Of a stretch of DNA of 64,000 bases, positions 25,479-34,710 are shown one piece after another. The notes beneath the pieces are model-generated. The model was given only the letters and a program-made list of their open reading frames with translations. It was not told the origin of the DNA and searched no databases. Every line of letters starts with the position of its first letter. Position 1 is the first letter of the stretch. The translations under genes were made by a program, and so were the position numbers. The stretch comes from Phycisphaeraceae bacterium (lineage in GTDB: Bacteria > Planctomycetota > Phycisphaerae > Phycisphaerales > Phycisphaeraceae): NCBI GenBank assembly GCA_029260715.1, contig JAJDCS010000028.1:62001-126000 (forward strand), written 5' to 3'.

Positions 25479-25799
25479 ATGAACGGACCGACCAAAAACA
25501 AACCGGCCCTCGAAACGGTCGAGCCGGTCGGCGACCGCGTGCTGATCCGCAAAGACGAGGACAAGAAGCAGACCAAGTCCGGCATCCACCTGCCCGACAA
25601 GATGGAGATCCCCACGCTCACCGGGCGGGTCGTAGCCATATCGGCGCAAGTCCAAGCAGACGCGGATTACCCGATCGAGCAATACGACCGCGTGCTGTTC
25701 AACCCCAAAGAAGCCATCCCCGTGGACTTCGAGGGCGACAACCGCCTGTTCGTCGTCCCGGTTGAAAACATCGTCGCGGTCTTCCGCAAGCCGGCGTAG
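25479..25799 (+). CDS. GroES-like co-chaperonin
   Basis: A 106-residue protein with the 10-kDa chaperonin fold: VEPVGDRVLIRKDEDKKQTKSGI (first strands and start of the mobile loop), then DRVLFNPKEAIPVDFEGDNRLFVVPVENIVAVF. It caps GroEL-type chaperonins. The mobile loop IHLPDKMEIPTLTG differs from the usual IVLP-x-x-A pattern, and groEL is not adjacent, so it may be a second or divergent copy. No Shine-Dalgarno sequence is visible. A -10-like box sits six bases upstream. Confidence 0.85.
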   Translation: MNGPTKNKPALETVEPVGDRVLIRKDEDKKQTKSGIHLPDKMEIPTLTGRVVAISAQVQADADYPIEQYDRVLFNPKEAIPVDFEGDNRLFVVPVENIVAVFRKPA

Positions 25800-25866
25800 T
25801 CAATGGCCCATCACCCGGCGACGGCCCCAGCCGTCTACCCCGACCACCAGCCCAAAGAGGACCGCG

Positions 25867-27210
25867 TTGCCCCAGACACGAGCGATCAAACCGATCCAGG
25901 CCTTCAAAGCCACGGTCACACCGCCGGGCTCCAAGAGCCTGACCAACCGCGCGCTGCTGCTGGCGGCGCTTGCGCAAGGGCAGTCGGTCCTGCACAACCC
26001 GCTGATCGCCGACGACACACAGCAGATGCTCCAAGCGTTAGAAGAATTGGGGTTCGACGTCGCCCTTGAAAACGACCAATCCCGCGTGCGAATCACCGGC
26101 CGCAGCGGACGCATCCCCGCCAAGCAAAACCCCACCAAGCTGCACCTGGGCAACGCCGGCACTGCCTACCGCTTCCTCACCGCGGCCTGCTGCCTCAAAA
26201 ATCTCACTGAAAACGCGCAGCCGGTCCGTTACCAGCTTGACGGCATCGAGCGCATGCGCCACCGCCCGATCGGCCAACTGGTCGACCCCTTGCGGCAACT
26301 GGGCGCGGCCATCGCGTACCTGGACCAAGACGGCTTCCCGCCGTTGGAGATCACCGGCACCGGCCTGCCCGGCGGTGAAATCCAGATGCCAACCACCCTG
26401 TCGAGTCAATACATCAGCGCTCTGTTGCAAATCGCCCCCTGCTGCGAGCAAGGGCTAACGCTCCGCTTCACCGGCCCCGTGACCAGCCGCCCGTACGTGG
26501 AAATGACGCTGCGATTGATGGCCCACTTCGGCGTCCAAGCCGAAACCGACGCGGATCTGACCAGCATCACCATCTCCCCCGGCCATTACAGCGCCACCGA
26601 ATACGCCATCGAGCCAGACGCCTCGAACGCCAGCTACTTCCTCGCCGCCGCCGCCGTCGTGCCCGGCAGCCAGTGCACCATCGAAGGCCTGGGCAAGGCC
26701 AGCCTCCAAGGCGACGTAGGCTTCGCTGATGTGCTGCACCAGATGGGCGCCGGCCTGGTCTACGGGCGCGACTTCATCCAGGTCATGGCCCCGCCCAACG
26801 GCCAAACCCTGCGCGGCATCGACATCGACCTAAACCACATGCCCGACATGGCCCAAACACTCGCCGCCGTGGCTGTGTTCGCGCAAGGTGATACCACCAT
26901 CCGCAACGTCGGGAATCTGCGCGTCAAAGAGACCGATCGGCTCGAAGCCATGCGCGTCGAGCTCACCAAACTCGGCGTGGGCGTTGAGGTCGAAGATGAC
27001 GACTTGATCATCACCCCGCCCGCCGGCAACCGCCTGTCCATCGCTCCCGGCACGACGATCGACACCTATAACGACCACCGCATGGCTATGAGCTTCGCCG
27101 TGATCGGGCTGGGCGCACCCGGCATTGTGATCAACGACCCAGGCTGCGTTGAAAAGACATTCCCCGACTATTTTGATTATTTTGACAGGCTTGGCTCGCC
27201 GGACCAATAA
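25867..27210 (+). CDS. aroA: 3-phosphoshikimate 1-carboxyvinyltransferase (EPSP synthase)
   Basis: About 448 residues from a TTG start at 25867. It catalyses the sixth step of the shikimate pathway. Motifs are PGSKSLTNRALLLAALA, HLGNAGTAYRFLTA (PEP/glyphosate site), DGIERMRHRPIGQLV, STQYISALL-like LSSQYISALLQIAP, EPDASNASYFLAAAAV, NLRVKETDRLEAM and DTYNDHRMAMSFAV. The frame is open further upstream, but no ATG exists there. AGAGGA lies about 5 bases before this TTG, which decides the start. Spacing from the GroES-like gene is 67 bases. Confidence 0.95.
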   Translation: MPQTRAIKPIQAFKATVTPPGSKSLTNRALLLAALAQGQSVLHNPLIADDTQQMLQALEELGFDVALENDQSRVRITGRSGRIPAKQNPTKLHLGNAGTAYRFLTAACCLKNLTENAQPVRYQLDGIERMRHRPIGQLVDPLRQLGAAIAYLDQDGFPPLEITGTGLPGGEIQMPTTLSSQYISALLQIAPCCEQGLTLRFTGPVTSRPYVEMTLRLMAHFGVQAETDADLTSITISPGHYSATEYAIEPDASNASYFLAAAAVVPGSQCTIEGLGKASLQGDVGFADVLHQMGAGLVYGRDFIQVMAPPNGQTLRGIDIDLNHMPDMAQTLAAVAVFAQGDTTIRNVGNLRVKETDRLEAMRVELTKLGVGVEVEDDDLIITPPAGNRLSIAPGTTIDTYNDHRMAMSFAVIGLGAPGIVINDPGCVEKTFPDYFDYFDRLGSPDQ

Positions 27211-27256
27211 GATAAACCGGCGTTGAAGCGACCCCGTCGGCCGTGAGTAATCGACC

Positions 27257-29116
27257 ATGACTGTGCGCGACCCCATCTGGAAAACCGCTGGCGTGCTGCT
27301 GAACTACAAGCGGCAGATCTCGCTGGCGGTGGGTATCGCCCTGCTCACGGCTGTGTGCTTCGGCGGCGGGATCGGCATGGTCCTGCCCACCATGCAACTG
27401 CTGCTAGGCCAACAACAACCGCTCCATGGGCTGATCGAGCAACACCTGACTGCCCCCGACCAGCCCGAAGCGCTCCAGCAATTGGGCCACTACCTGCTGG
27501 CGTACATCCCGACCGACCCGTACGAATCGTTCGTCATGGTCATGATCAGCTTCGCTGTGCTCACCGTGGTGGGCAGTATCGGGCGGTATTTGCACGAGCT
27601 ATTATCACTGACCGTGGTGGCTAGGGCGGTGATGGTCTGGCGGGGCAGGCTGTTCCGGAGGCTCATCCACGCGCGCATGGACCAGGTCATGCTCCGCTCC
27701 AACGCCGACCACATCAGCCGCGTCATCGCGGACGCCGCCGTCCTGGGCCGCGGCCTCAACGCCATGCTCGGCAAGGCATTGGCCAAGCTGCTCAACGGCG
27801 CCGCGGCGCTGGCTGTGGCCGTCTGGATCGATTGGCGTCTGTCACTGATCGCCATGGTTGGGCTGCCGCTGATCGCGGTGCTGCTGCGAAAGTTCGGCAA
27901 GAAGATCCGCCGCGCGTCCAACCGCCTGCTCCAGCAGCAGGGTCGCATGATCGCGCTGCTCAACGAATCGCTAGGCGGCATCCGCGTGGTGAAGGTCCAC
28001 CACGCCGAGGGCTATGAGCGCCGCCGGTTCGCGCGCATCAACCGCAAGCTGTTCACCGAAGAGATGCGCATGCGCCAGGTCCGAGCTATGTCGTCGCCGA
28101 TCGTTGAGACGCTGGGGCTGTTCGGTGTGATGCTCGTCGCGACGATCGCCGCGTGGTACATATTCCGTCAAGACGTGACGCCCGCCCACTTCATGACCGT
28201 GCTCGCTGCGCTGGGCGCCGCCGCCGCCAGCCTCAAGCCCATCACCGACCTGAACAACCAGCTCCAAGAGGCCAACGCCGCGGCCGCACGCATCCTCGAC
28301 GTCATAGCCATCCCCACCGAGCCCACCGGGCGAACCGCCGACCAGCAAGCCCCCCCGCTGGGCCGGCACAGTAGCGCCGTGGTCTTCGACCGCGTCAGCT
28401 TCACCTACGGCGGGCAAGAGCGCCCGGCCGTGCGCGAAGTCGAGCTAAGCGTGACACACGGCCAAACGATCGCCATTGTCGGCGCCAACGGCTCGGGCAA
28501 AACCACCCTGCTGAGCCTAGTGCCGCGGCTTCTCGACCCCAGCGACGGGCGTGTGCTGATCGACGGCACCGACATCGCCGCCATAAGCCTGCGTAGCCTG
28601 CGCCAGCAGATCGCCGTTGTTACACAGCAAACCGTACTCTTCGAAGGCACCATCGCCCAGAACATCGCCTACGGCCGGCTGTACGAGCCGATCGAAAAAA
28701 TCGTCGCCGCCGCCAAAGCCGCCTACGCCCACGAGTTCATCCAAAGCCTGCCCAAAAAATACCAAACCGTACTCGGCGAAGGCGGCGAGGGCCTGTCGGG
28801 CGGGCAGCGCCAGCGGTTGTGCATCGCGCGGGCGATCCTGCGCGACCCGGCCATCCTCATCCTCGACGAAGCCACCAGCCAGATCGACGCCGACTCCGAA
28901 GCCAAGATCAACCGTGCCCTCAACGACTTTCGCCACGGACGCACCACGTTCATCATCGCCCACCGCCTAAGCACCGTCATCGACGCCGACCGCATCGTCG
29001 TCATGGACCAAGGCCAAATCATCGACACCGGCACCCACGCCCAACTACTCGACCGCTGCGACACCTACCGCGTGCTGGCACACTCCCAGCTACAAGCGGT
29101 GCCGGCGGGGTCGTAG
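27257..29116 (+). CDS. ABC exporter, MsbA/LmrA type (fused membrane and ATPase domains)
   Basis: A 619-residue half-transporter. A six-helix ABC membrane domain (about 20-340) is followed by a nucleotide-binding domain (about 375-610). The ATPase has Walker A GANGSGKTTLL, Q-loop VTQQTVLFEG, signature LSGGQRQR, Walker B ILILDEATSQID and H-loop IAHRLST. Such homodimers flip lipids or export hydrophobic compounds across the inner membrane. MsbA-type lipid A export fits the Kdo genes elsewhere in the window, but the substrate cannot be read from the sequence. It starts 47 bases after aroA. Confidence 0.92.
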   Translation: MTVRDPIWKTAGVLLNYKRQISLAVGIALLTAVCFGGGIGMVLPTMQLLLGQQQPLHGLIEQHLTAPDQPEALQQLGHYLLAYIPTDPYESFVMVMISFAVLTVVGSIGRYLHELLSLTVVARAVMVWRGRLFRRLIHARMDQVMLRSNADHISRVIADAAVLGRGLNAMLGKALAKLLNGAAALAVAVWIDWRLSLIAMVGLPLIAVLLRKFGKKIRRASNRLLQQQGRMIALLNESLGGIRVVKVHHAEGYERRRFARINRKLFTEEMRMRQVRAMSSPIVETLGLFGVMLVATIAAWYIFRQDVTPAHFMTVLAALGAAAASLKPITDLNNQLQEANAAAARILDVIAIPTEPTGRTADQQAPPLGRHSSAVVFDRVSFTYGGQERPAVREVELSVTHGQTIAIVGANGSGKTTLLSLVPRLLDPSDGRVLIDGTDIAAISLRSLRQQIAVVTQQTVLFEGTIAQNIAYGRLYEPIEKIVAAAKAAYAHEFIQSLPKKYQTVLGEGGEGLSGGQRQRLCIARAILRDPAILILDEATSQIDADSEAKINRALNDFRHGRTTFIIAHRLSTVIDADRIVVMDQGQIIDTGTHAQLLDRCDTYRVLAHSQLQAVPAGS

Positions 29117-29134
29117 ACACGTGAACATCCTTGC

Positions 29135-29206
29135 GTAGGCCCGGCACCCATGCCGGGCAATCGGGGCGACATGAGTCTCAAATGCCAGGCAAAATGCCTG
29201 GCCTAC
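29135..29206. repeat. REP-like inverted pair (BIME-like)
   Basis: Two units face each other. Unit one (29135-29158, plus) is GTAG followed by GCCCGGCA-CCCA-TGCCGGGC. Unit two (29184-29206, minus) is GTAG followed by GCCAGGCA-TTT-TGCCTGGC. Each has a GTAG head and a perfect 8-bp stem, the hallmark layout of REP sequences mobilised by RAYT transposases. The minus-strand gene at 29203-29880 takes its stop codon TAG from the head of unit two. Confidence 0.7.
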
Positions 29207-29880
29207 TTGCGGATGCCAACTCCGTCCTCAAACATTTTTGTCTCGTCTGGATACCAATTGCCATCGAGATTGATTGTGAGAACCTCCGACTTGGCACGTA
29301 CGTTTTTTGCCCCAATTTTAATATCAAGTTTGTATTCACCGGGAGCAACTATATATCGCTTATGATTTGCGAGAGACGTAAGGTCGAAAGCCAATGCGGT
29401 CTGGTCATCCTTAACCCATGGCACGTTTTCATTAATATTATCATTTGAGCGATGCTTGGGATCAGTAATATGAGCGACGTTGCAGTGCATACTCATATCA
29501 GGATTGATCCTCGGCAAGTAAGCAATGTGTTCGCCGTTAGCCCATCTAAGATTCATTGGGGAAAACGATTTAACGATTTCCCACGTACCGTCTATACATT
29601 TACGACGCAACTCCGCCGCGTATACCTCTACATTCTTAGCAGGGGAATTGCCCACATTCTTTACAAGAACTCGTAGGTAATAGGAATCCGCCAAAACGTC
29701 ACCTCTTGGCGTACACATCGGTACTTTCACACAGTCCGGTGGCTTGGTTTCAACGGAAACATCTAATTTTGCATAATAAAAGTATCCACGGATTGTCTTT
29801 CCAAAAACAGCTATCGCTCCAAGCGAGATCGTGCCTATCGCGGTCAACCAATCAGTCAGCGATGCCGTGCATAGGTTCAT
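29203..29880 (-). CDS. AT-rich hypothetical membrane-anchored protein
   Basis: A 225-residue protein with one N-terminal hydrophobic segment (about 10-28) and then a beta-rich region. YYLRVLVKNVGNSPAKNVEVYAAEL reads like a CARDB/immunoglobulin-type strand pattern common in surface proteins. The base composition is clearly AT-richer than its neighbours, with more rare codons, suggesting acquisition. It has no recognised enzyme motif. Its stop codon lies inside a REP-like element, so the original 3' end may have been altered. It points away from proS. Confidence 0.55.
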   Translation of the reverse strand: MNLCTASLTDWLTAIGTISLGAIAVFGKTIRGYFYYAKLDVSVETKPPDCVKVPMCTPRGDVLADSYYLRVLVKNVGNSPAKNVEVYAAELRRKCIDGTWEIVKSFSPMNLRWANGEHIAYLPRINPDMSMHCNVAHITDPKHRSNDNINENVPWVKDDQTALAFDLTSLANHKRYIVAPGEYKLDIKIGAKNVRAKSEVLTINLDGNWYPDETKMFEDGVGIRK

Positions 29881-30060
29881 AATATCTCTAATTGTAACAA
29901 CGTTTACCTGTGGTTCGGGTCAGATCATTGGACTGGCTTTCCCCTAAGCTTAATGGGAGGTAGGAAATCATTACCCACCCATCCCCCCAAGCTGCCGCAC
30001 CCCGCTCCCATATTTTCGTAAGATGTGCCGTCCGAGCCACGGCTCGGCTGGAGACTTTTC

Positions 30061-31944
30061 ATGCCCACCAAGTGGTCGCAAACGCTAATCCCCACGGCCC
30101 GGCAGGTGCCCTCCGAAGCCGAGGTGCCCAGCCACCAGCTCATGCTACGCGCCGGGTACATCCACAAGCTGGGCGCCGGTATATACGACTACCTACCGCT
30201 GGGCCTGCGAAGCCTCCGCAAAGCTATGGACATCGTGCGCCAAGAAATGGACCGCGTCGGCGCCATCGAGGTCATGCTGCCCACGCTTCAGCCGATCGAG
30301 CTGTGGGAACAGACCGGCCGCCGCGCCGCGTACGGCGAAAACCTGTTTGTGGTCAAAGACCGCCACGGGCGCGAGCAGGCCCTGGGCCCCACACACGAAG
30401 AGGTGATCACCCACCTCGTCGCCTCCTGCATCGAGAGCTACCGCCAACTGCCCGTGACGCTCTACCAGATCCAGACAAAATTCCGCGACGAGTTCCGCCC
30501 GCGCTTCGGCGTGCTGCGGTCGCGCGAGTTCCAGATGAAAGACGCGTACTCGTTCCACCTGTCGCTGGACGGCCCAGGCGGACTCGAAGAGACGTACCAA
30601 AAGCAATACGAAGCCTACCGCCGCATCTTCGAGCGGTGCGGCCTGCCTTACGAGATTGTCGAGGCGGAGAGTGGCCCCATCGGCGGGTCGGCCTCGCACG
30701 AGTTCATGGTGCCCTCGCCCACCGGCGAAGACGTGATCCTCAAAAGCGATAAAGGCAACTACGCCGCGAACGTCGAGAAATGCGAGATCGGCGGCCGCCC
30801 CCACAGCCTCGACGGCCCGTCCACCGGCGACCTCGAAAAAGTACACACGCCCGACAGCCCCGGCATCGACGACGTCGTCGCCTTCTTCAAGAAGCAACTC
30901 AAGACCAAGCTCAAACCGCAGAACATGCTCAAGACGCTCGTGTTTACCGGCCTGGCCGTGCCCAACCAACTCGCTGAAAAAATCATGCGCGAGCACGACT
31001 GGAAGACAAAGCTCGGCGATATCAAAGATCAACTCGTCGTGCAGTGGGTGCTGGCTGTTGTGCGCGGCGACCACGAGGTAAATGAAGCCAAGGTTTTGCA
31101 GTTGGCCAAAAAGTGGTGGCCGGGGCTGATCAAGCTCGAACTGGCGGACGACTCAGCTGTGCGCGAGCAGGATATCACCTTCGGCTACGTCAGCCCGCGC
31201 ATCGTGCTCGACACGCCGGGGCTGATGCGCCTGGCGATAGACCCCGACGCCGCCCAGGAACAGTTCTGGGTCACAGGCGGCGACGACGAGGGCTACCACG
31301 TCAAGCACTTCAACTGGAAGCGTGATGTCCTAGACCTGATGGACGACCGCTACAAGCAGCACGTCACCGTCGCCGACATCCGCAACGCCACCGACGGCGA
31401 CCCATCGCCCAAAGCCGACTGCGGCGTGCTCCAAGCCACCAAGGGGATCGAGATCGGCCACGTCTTCAAGCTCGGCTGCAAGTACGCCGAGTCGCTGAAC
31501 CTGACGGTACTCGACGAGGCGAACAAACGCGTGTACCCGATCATGGGCTGCTACGGCATCGGCGTAAACCGCATCTTGGCCGCGGCGATCGAACGCGAGG
31601 GTGGTAACGACGAGAACGGCATCATCTGGCCCGCGTCCATCGCGCCCTACAGCGTCTTGATCACCCCGATCAAATACGAAGGCGCCATGCGCGACACCGC
31701 CGACCGCCTGGCGGGTGAACTCGAAGCAGCGGGACTCGACACGCTCATCGACGACCGCGACGAGCGCCCGGGCGTGAAGTTCAAAGACGCCGACCTGATC
31801 GGCATCCCCCTGCGCGTCACGATCGGCGAAAAGGCGCTTGCCAACGGGCAGGTCGAGGTCAAACCCCGCCACGCCAAGCAAGCCGAACTCGTCGCCGTCG
31901 ACCAAGCAGCCAAACACATCGCGGGTATGCTACAACCGCTGTAA
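30061..31944 (+). CDS. proS: Prolyl-tRNA synthetase (bacterial type with editing domain)
   Basis: About 627 residues from the ATG at 30061, chosen because GGAG lies about 8 bases upstream and the family begins with this MPTKWSQTLIP-type segment. The frame opens earlier at 30025. Class II motif 2 is seen at FRDEFRPRFGVLRSREFQMKDAYSFH, and motif 3 at YGIGVNRILAAAIE. The inserted YbaK-type editing domain lies at about 250-390, and a C-terminal anticodon-binding domain follows. It charges tRNA-Pro and edits Ala-tRNA-Pro. The phosphatase gene follows by 15 bases. Confidence 0.96.
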   Translation: MPTKWSQTLIPTARQVPSEAEVPSHQLMLRAGYIHKLGAGIYDYLPLGLRSLRKAMDIVRQEMDRVGAIEVMLPTLQPIELWEQTGRRAAYGENLFVVKDRHGREQALGPTHEEVITHLVASCIESYRQLPVTLYQIQTKFRDEFRPRFGVLRSREFQMKDAYSFHLSLDGPGGLEETYQKQYEAYRRIFERCGLPYEIVEAESGPIGGSASHEFMVPSPTGEDVILKSDKGNYAANVEKCEIGGRPHSLDGPSTGDLEKVHTPDSPGIDDVVAFFKKQLKTKLKPQNMLKTLVFTGLAVPNQLAEKIMREHDWKTKLGDIKDQLVVQWVLAVVRGDHEVNEAKVLQLAKKWWPGLIKLELADDSAVREQDITFGYVSPRIVLDTPGLMRLAIDPDAAQEQFWVTGGDDEGYHVKHFNWKRDVLDLMDDRYKQHVTVADIRNATDGDPSPKADCGVLQATKGIEIGHVFKLGCKYAESLNLTVLDEANKRVYPIMGCYGIGVNRILAAAIEREGGNDENGIIWPASIAPYSVLITPIKYEGAMRDTADRLAGELEAAGLDTLIDDRDERPGVKFKDADLIGIPLRVTIGEKALANGQVEVKPRHAKQAELVAVDQAAKHIAGMLQPL

Positions 31945-31959
31945 CCAGCGAGACGGCCA

Positions 31960-34014
31960 ATGCCCAAACCTGTCTCAATCTACCGCAGCCTGGTCGGCAG
32001 CTTGCTGCTGGTCATTGTGCTGCTGAGCAGCGCCATCCTGGCCACCACGGTCTTCGGCATCCGCCGCGCCGTGCGCACACTTTCGGGGTCGCTCATTAGC
32101 AGGACGATCGACCAGTCCGAGTTGGAGCTAAGGCGGTTCTTAGGGCCGGTCACACGCGGGCTGGAGGTGGCTCAGTCGTGGGGCAAAGCCGGTATGCTCA
32201 ACCACGACGACACCGACCGCTTGGCGCGGTTCTTCGTGCCCATGATGCTCCAGTTCCCGCAGGTCTCCTCATTACTCGTCGCAGACAGCACCGGGCGGGA
32301 GTTCATGCTCCTGCGCACCGCCGACAAGTGGCGGGTCCGGCTGGCCAACCCTAATCAGTGGGGCGGACGCACGCGATGGTTCGAGTGGACAGAACAAGCC
32401 GGTGAGGTCAACGAGTATTGGAAAGACCTCGACTATGACCCCCGCAACCGCCCCTGGTACCAAGGCGCGATCAAACACAGAGACAAGATCGCCGCCGAAC
32501 CCCCCGACTCCCAAAGGCGGTTCGAGCGTGCGGTCCACTGGACAAGCCCGTACACTTTTTTCACCACCAACGCCCCGGGGATCACCGCGTCGGTGACGTA
32601 CGACGCGGGTGATGGGCTGGACCACGTCATCGGCTTCGACGTGCTGCTCGAGGACGTCTCAAAGTTCACCACCAACCTAACCGTCAGCCAACGCGGCATG
32701 GTGGCTGTGCTTACAGAAGACGACCGGTTTGTAGGGCTGCCACGCATGGAAGCGTTTACGAGCGAAGCGGGGCGTAAGGCGGCGCTACTCAAGCGACCCG
32801 ACGAGTTGGACATCCCGCTGATGCGCGATGCCGCCAAGGCGTTTAGCAAACACCTGCACGGCCCCGACCAGCAGGAGGTCGAGCCGTTCGAGTTCACCAG
32901 CGCCGGCCAGCCTTGGTGGGGCGCAGCCAAAGAGTTCCCCCTGTCAGCCGACCGGACGCTGATCATCGCGGTCGTCGTGCCCACCGCCGACATCCTCGGC
33001 ACGCTGCCGCAACTGAGGGTGTGGATCATCCTGATCACGGTGTGCGTGCTGACCATCGCGGTGCTCCAAGCCACGGCCCTGGCCAGGCGGTACAGCCGCC
33101 CGATCCAAGACATGGTCGAAGAAAGCGACCGGATCAGCCGCCTCGATCTCGAAAAACGCCACACCACTCTGTCGCCGATCGCCGAGGTTCGCCGCTTGGC
33201 AGAGGCGCACGAACGCATGCGAGCGTCGCTGCAATCACTATTAAAGCTAGAGCGTGATCTGCAGGTCGCCCGCCAAATCCAGCAGAAAACATTCCCGCAA
33301 CGATTACCGGCGCTCGACGGCTTCGACGTCGCCGGTCACACCCAGCCCGCCGACGAGACAGGCGGCGACAGCTACGACGTGATCGGCTACACGCAGGCAC
33401 CCGATGGCACCGCGGACCTGACCGAAAACCGGGCCGACTTCGCTGTGCTGATGATCGCTGACGCCACGGGCCACGGCGTGGGCCCGGCCCTGTCGGGCAG
33501 CCAGGCGCGTGCGATGCTGCGCATGGCCGTGCGCATGGGCCAGCCGCTGGTAAAAATCATCACGCACATGAACGAACAGATATATGCCGACATGCACGCC
33601 GGGCGGTTCGTGACCGCGTGGCTGGGCCTGATCAACGCCGCCGACCACACCCTCACCAGCTTCAGCGCCGGGCAAGCGCCGATCCTCCGTTACGACGCGA
33701 AACGCGACGCGTTTGAAAACCACGCAGCCGACGCACCGCCGCTGGGTGTCTTGCCCGAAATCAACGCGGATGTCTGCAAGTTGATGGCCATGCGGGAGGG
33801 CGACATCTTCGCGGTATTGTCCGACGGTATCTACGAAGCCGTGGACCGGCAGGGCAATCAGTTCGGCGTCGACCGTGTGATCGAGGTGGTCAAAGCGCAC
33901 CGCCAGAAGTCGGCTGATCACATCTTAAAAGCGGTCTGGCACGCCGTGGCGAATTTCACAGATGGCAGGCCACCCACCGACGACCGCACGGGCATCATCA
34001 TCAAGCGTGCCTGA
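31960..34014 (+). CDS. Membrane sensor phosphatase: Cache, HAMP and PP2C/SpoIIE domains
   Basis: A 684-residue signalling protein. TM1 (about 12-32), a periplasmic dCache-type sensor (about 50-335, with the typical DPRNRPWYQGAI motif), TM2 (about 348-368), a HAMP segment (about 370-425), then a PP2C/SpoIIE phosphatase (about 430-680). The phosphatase motifs are QQKTFPQRLP, ETGGDSYDVI (metal Asp), IADATGHGVGPAL (metal Asp), FSAGQAPILRY and LSDGIYEAVDRQGNQFG. Proteins of this kind dephosphorylate anti-sigma antagonists in partner-switching pathways. No anti-sigma gene is nearby. It starts 15 bases after proS. Confidence 0.93.
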   Translation: MPKPVSIYRSLVGSLLLVIVLLSSAILATTVFGIRRAVRTLSGSLISRTIDQSELELRRFLGPVTRGLEVAQSWGKAGMLNHDDTDRLARFFVPMMLQFPQVSSLLVADSTGREFMLLRTADKWRVRLANPNQWGGRTRWFEWTEQAGEVNEYWKDLDYDPRNRPWYQGAIKHRDKIAAEPPDSQRRFERAVHWTSPYTFFTTNAPGITASVTYDAGDGLDHVIGFDVLLEDVSKFTTNLTVSQRGMVAVLTEDDRFVGLPRMEAFTSEAGRKAALLKRPDELDIPLMRDAAKAFSKHLHGPDQQEVEPFEFTSAGQPWWGAAKEFPLSADRTLIIAVVVPTADILGTLPQLRVWIILITVCVLTIAVLQATALARRYSRPIQDMVEESDRISRLDLEKRHTTLSPIAEVRRLAEAHERMRASLQSLLKLERDLQVARQIQQKTFPQRLPALDGFDVAGHTQPADETGGDSYDVIGYTQAPDGTADLTENRADFAVLMIADATGHGVGPALSGSQARAMLRMAVRMGQPLVKIITHMNEQIYADMHAGRFVTAWLGLINAADHTLTSFSAGQAPILRYDAKRDAFENHAADAPPLGVLPEINADVCKLMAMREGDIFAVLSDGIYEAVDRQGNQFGVDRVIEVVKAHRQKSADHILKAVWHAVANFTDGRPPTDDRTGIIIKRA

Positions 34015-34053
34015 GCGTAACCGCCGGCGTCGCTTGGCCGCCGTGTGATCGGG

Positions 34054-34482
34054 CTAACCCGCTGCGGCTTGCCGGCCTCGCAGCACCGTTGGCAGGCTTC
34101 GGACCAACCCTTCGTTCGCGGGCGGGAATCGGTATTCGCTTAGCTGACTGGGCCGCACCCACCGGTGCTCCGCCACGCCGATATTCGTTGGCCGACCCGA
34201 CTCAAGCGAACACAAAAACGGATTCAGCCGCACCGTCCCGTGGTCGTATTGGTAATCGATCGCGTCGAGCGATTCGCCCACGCGCACCGTCACCCCCAGT
34301 TCCTCTTCAAACTCGCGCACGAGGCACCGCCGCGTTGTTTCGCCCGGTTCAACCTTGCCGCCTGGGAATTCCCAGTAGCCGCCATACACCGAGCGATCAG
34401 GCCGACGCGAGATCAAAACAACAACCTCACCGCCCTGAACCCTCACCAGCACCCCCATCGCCACCTCAATTGGGCTTGTCAT
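34054..34482 (-). CDS. Nudix hydrolase, MutT-like
   Basis: A 142-residue protein with a complete Nudix box, GGKVEPGETTRRCLVREFEEELG (pattern GX5EX7REUXEEXGU), on a MutT-like fold preceded by YGGYWEFPGG. MutT-type enzymes hydrolyse 8-oxo-dGTP to protect DNA, but substrates of Nudix proteins cannot be assigned from the box alone. Short length fits MutT. It is the convergent neighbour of the sensor phosphatase gene, and the gap upstream holds a small-RNA candidate on the opposite strand. Confidence 0.85.
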   Translation of the reverse strand: MTSPIEVAMGVLVRVQGGEVVVLISRRPDRSVYGGYWEFPGGKVEPGETTRRCLVREFEEELGVTVRVGESLDAIDYQYDHGTVRLNPFLCSLESGRPTNIGVAEHRWVRPSQLSEYRFPPANEGLVRSLPTVLRGRQAAAG

Positions 34483-34675
34483 GACGTGGCTCCTAACATT
34501 AATTTTCGCGGACAGATCATAAACACCTTGGCTTCATTGCCTTACGAAAAATTCATGCAAACTCTCTTACAAGGCAGAGTTGCGTCGAACGCGCTATTTA
34601 TCGCACCCTGAAAAACCAATTAAACTCCTGAAATCAATGATCTTACGGATATACACATGTCTTCAAAAACTCTAA

Positions 34676-34705
34676 TTGACAGCGGTCCGAAACACCCGAT
34701 ACGAT
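34676..34705 (+). promoter_or_regulatory. Promoter of the orphan small RNA
   Basis: A perfect -35 TTGACA (34676-34681), an 18-base spacer and TACGAT (34700-34705, four of six -10 bases) predict transcription starting near 34711. There is no coding gene between this and the terminator at 34774-34820. Confidence 0.55.
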
Positions 34706-34710
34706 TGATA

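Noticed and set aside
30193-31074. 293-residue open frame on the minus strand inside proS
   Set aside because: It lies antisense to the well-supported proS gene; composition (Val/Ala/Glu-rich without motif) is the usual shadow of GC-rich coding.
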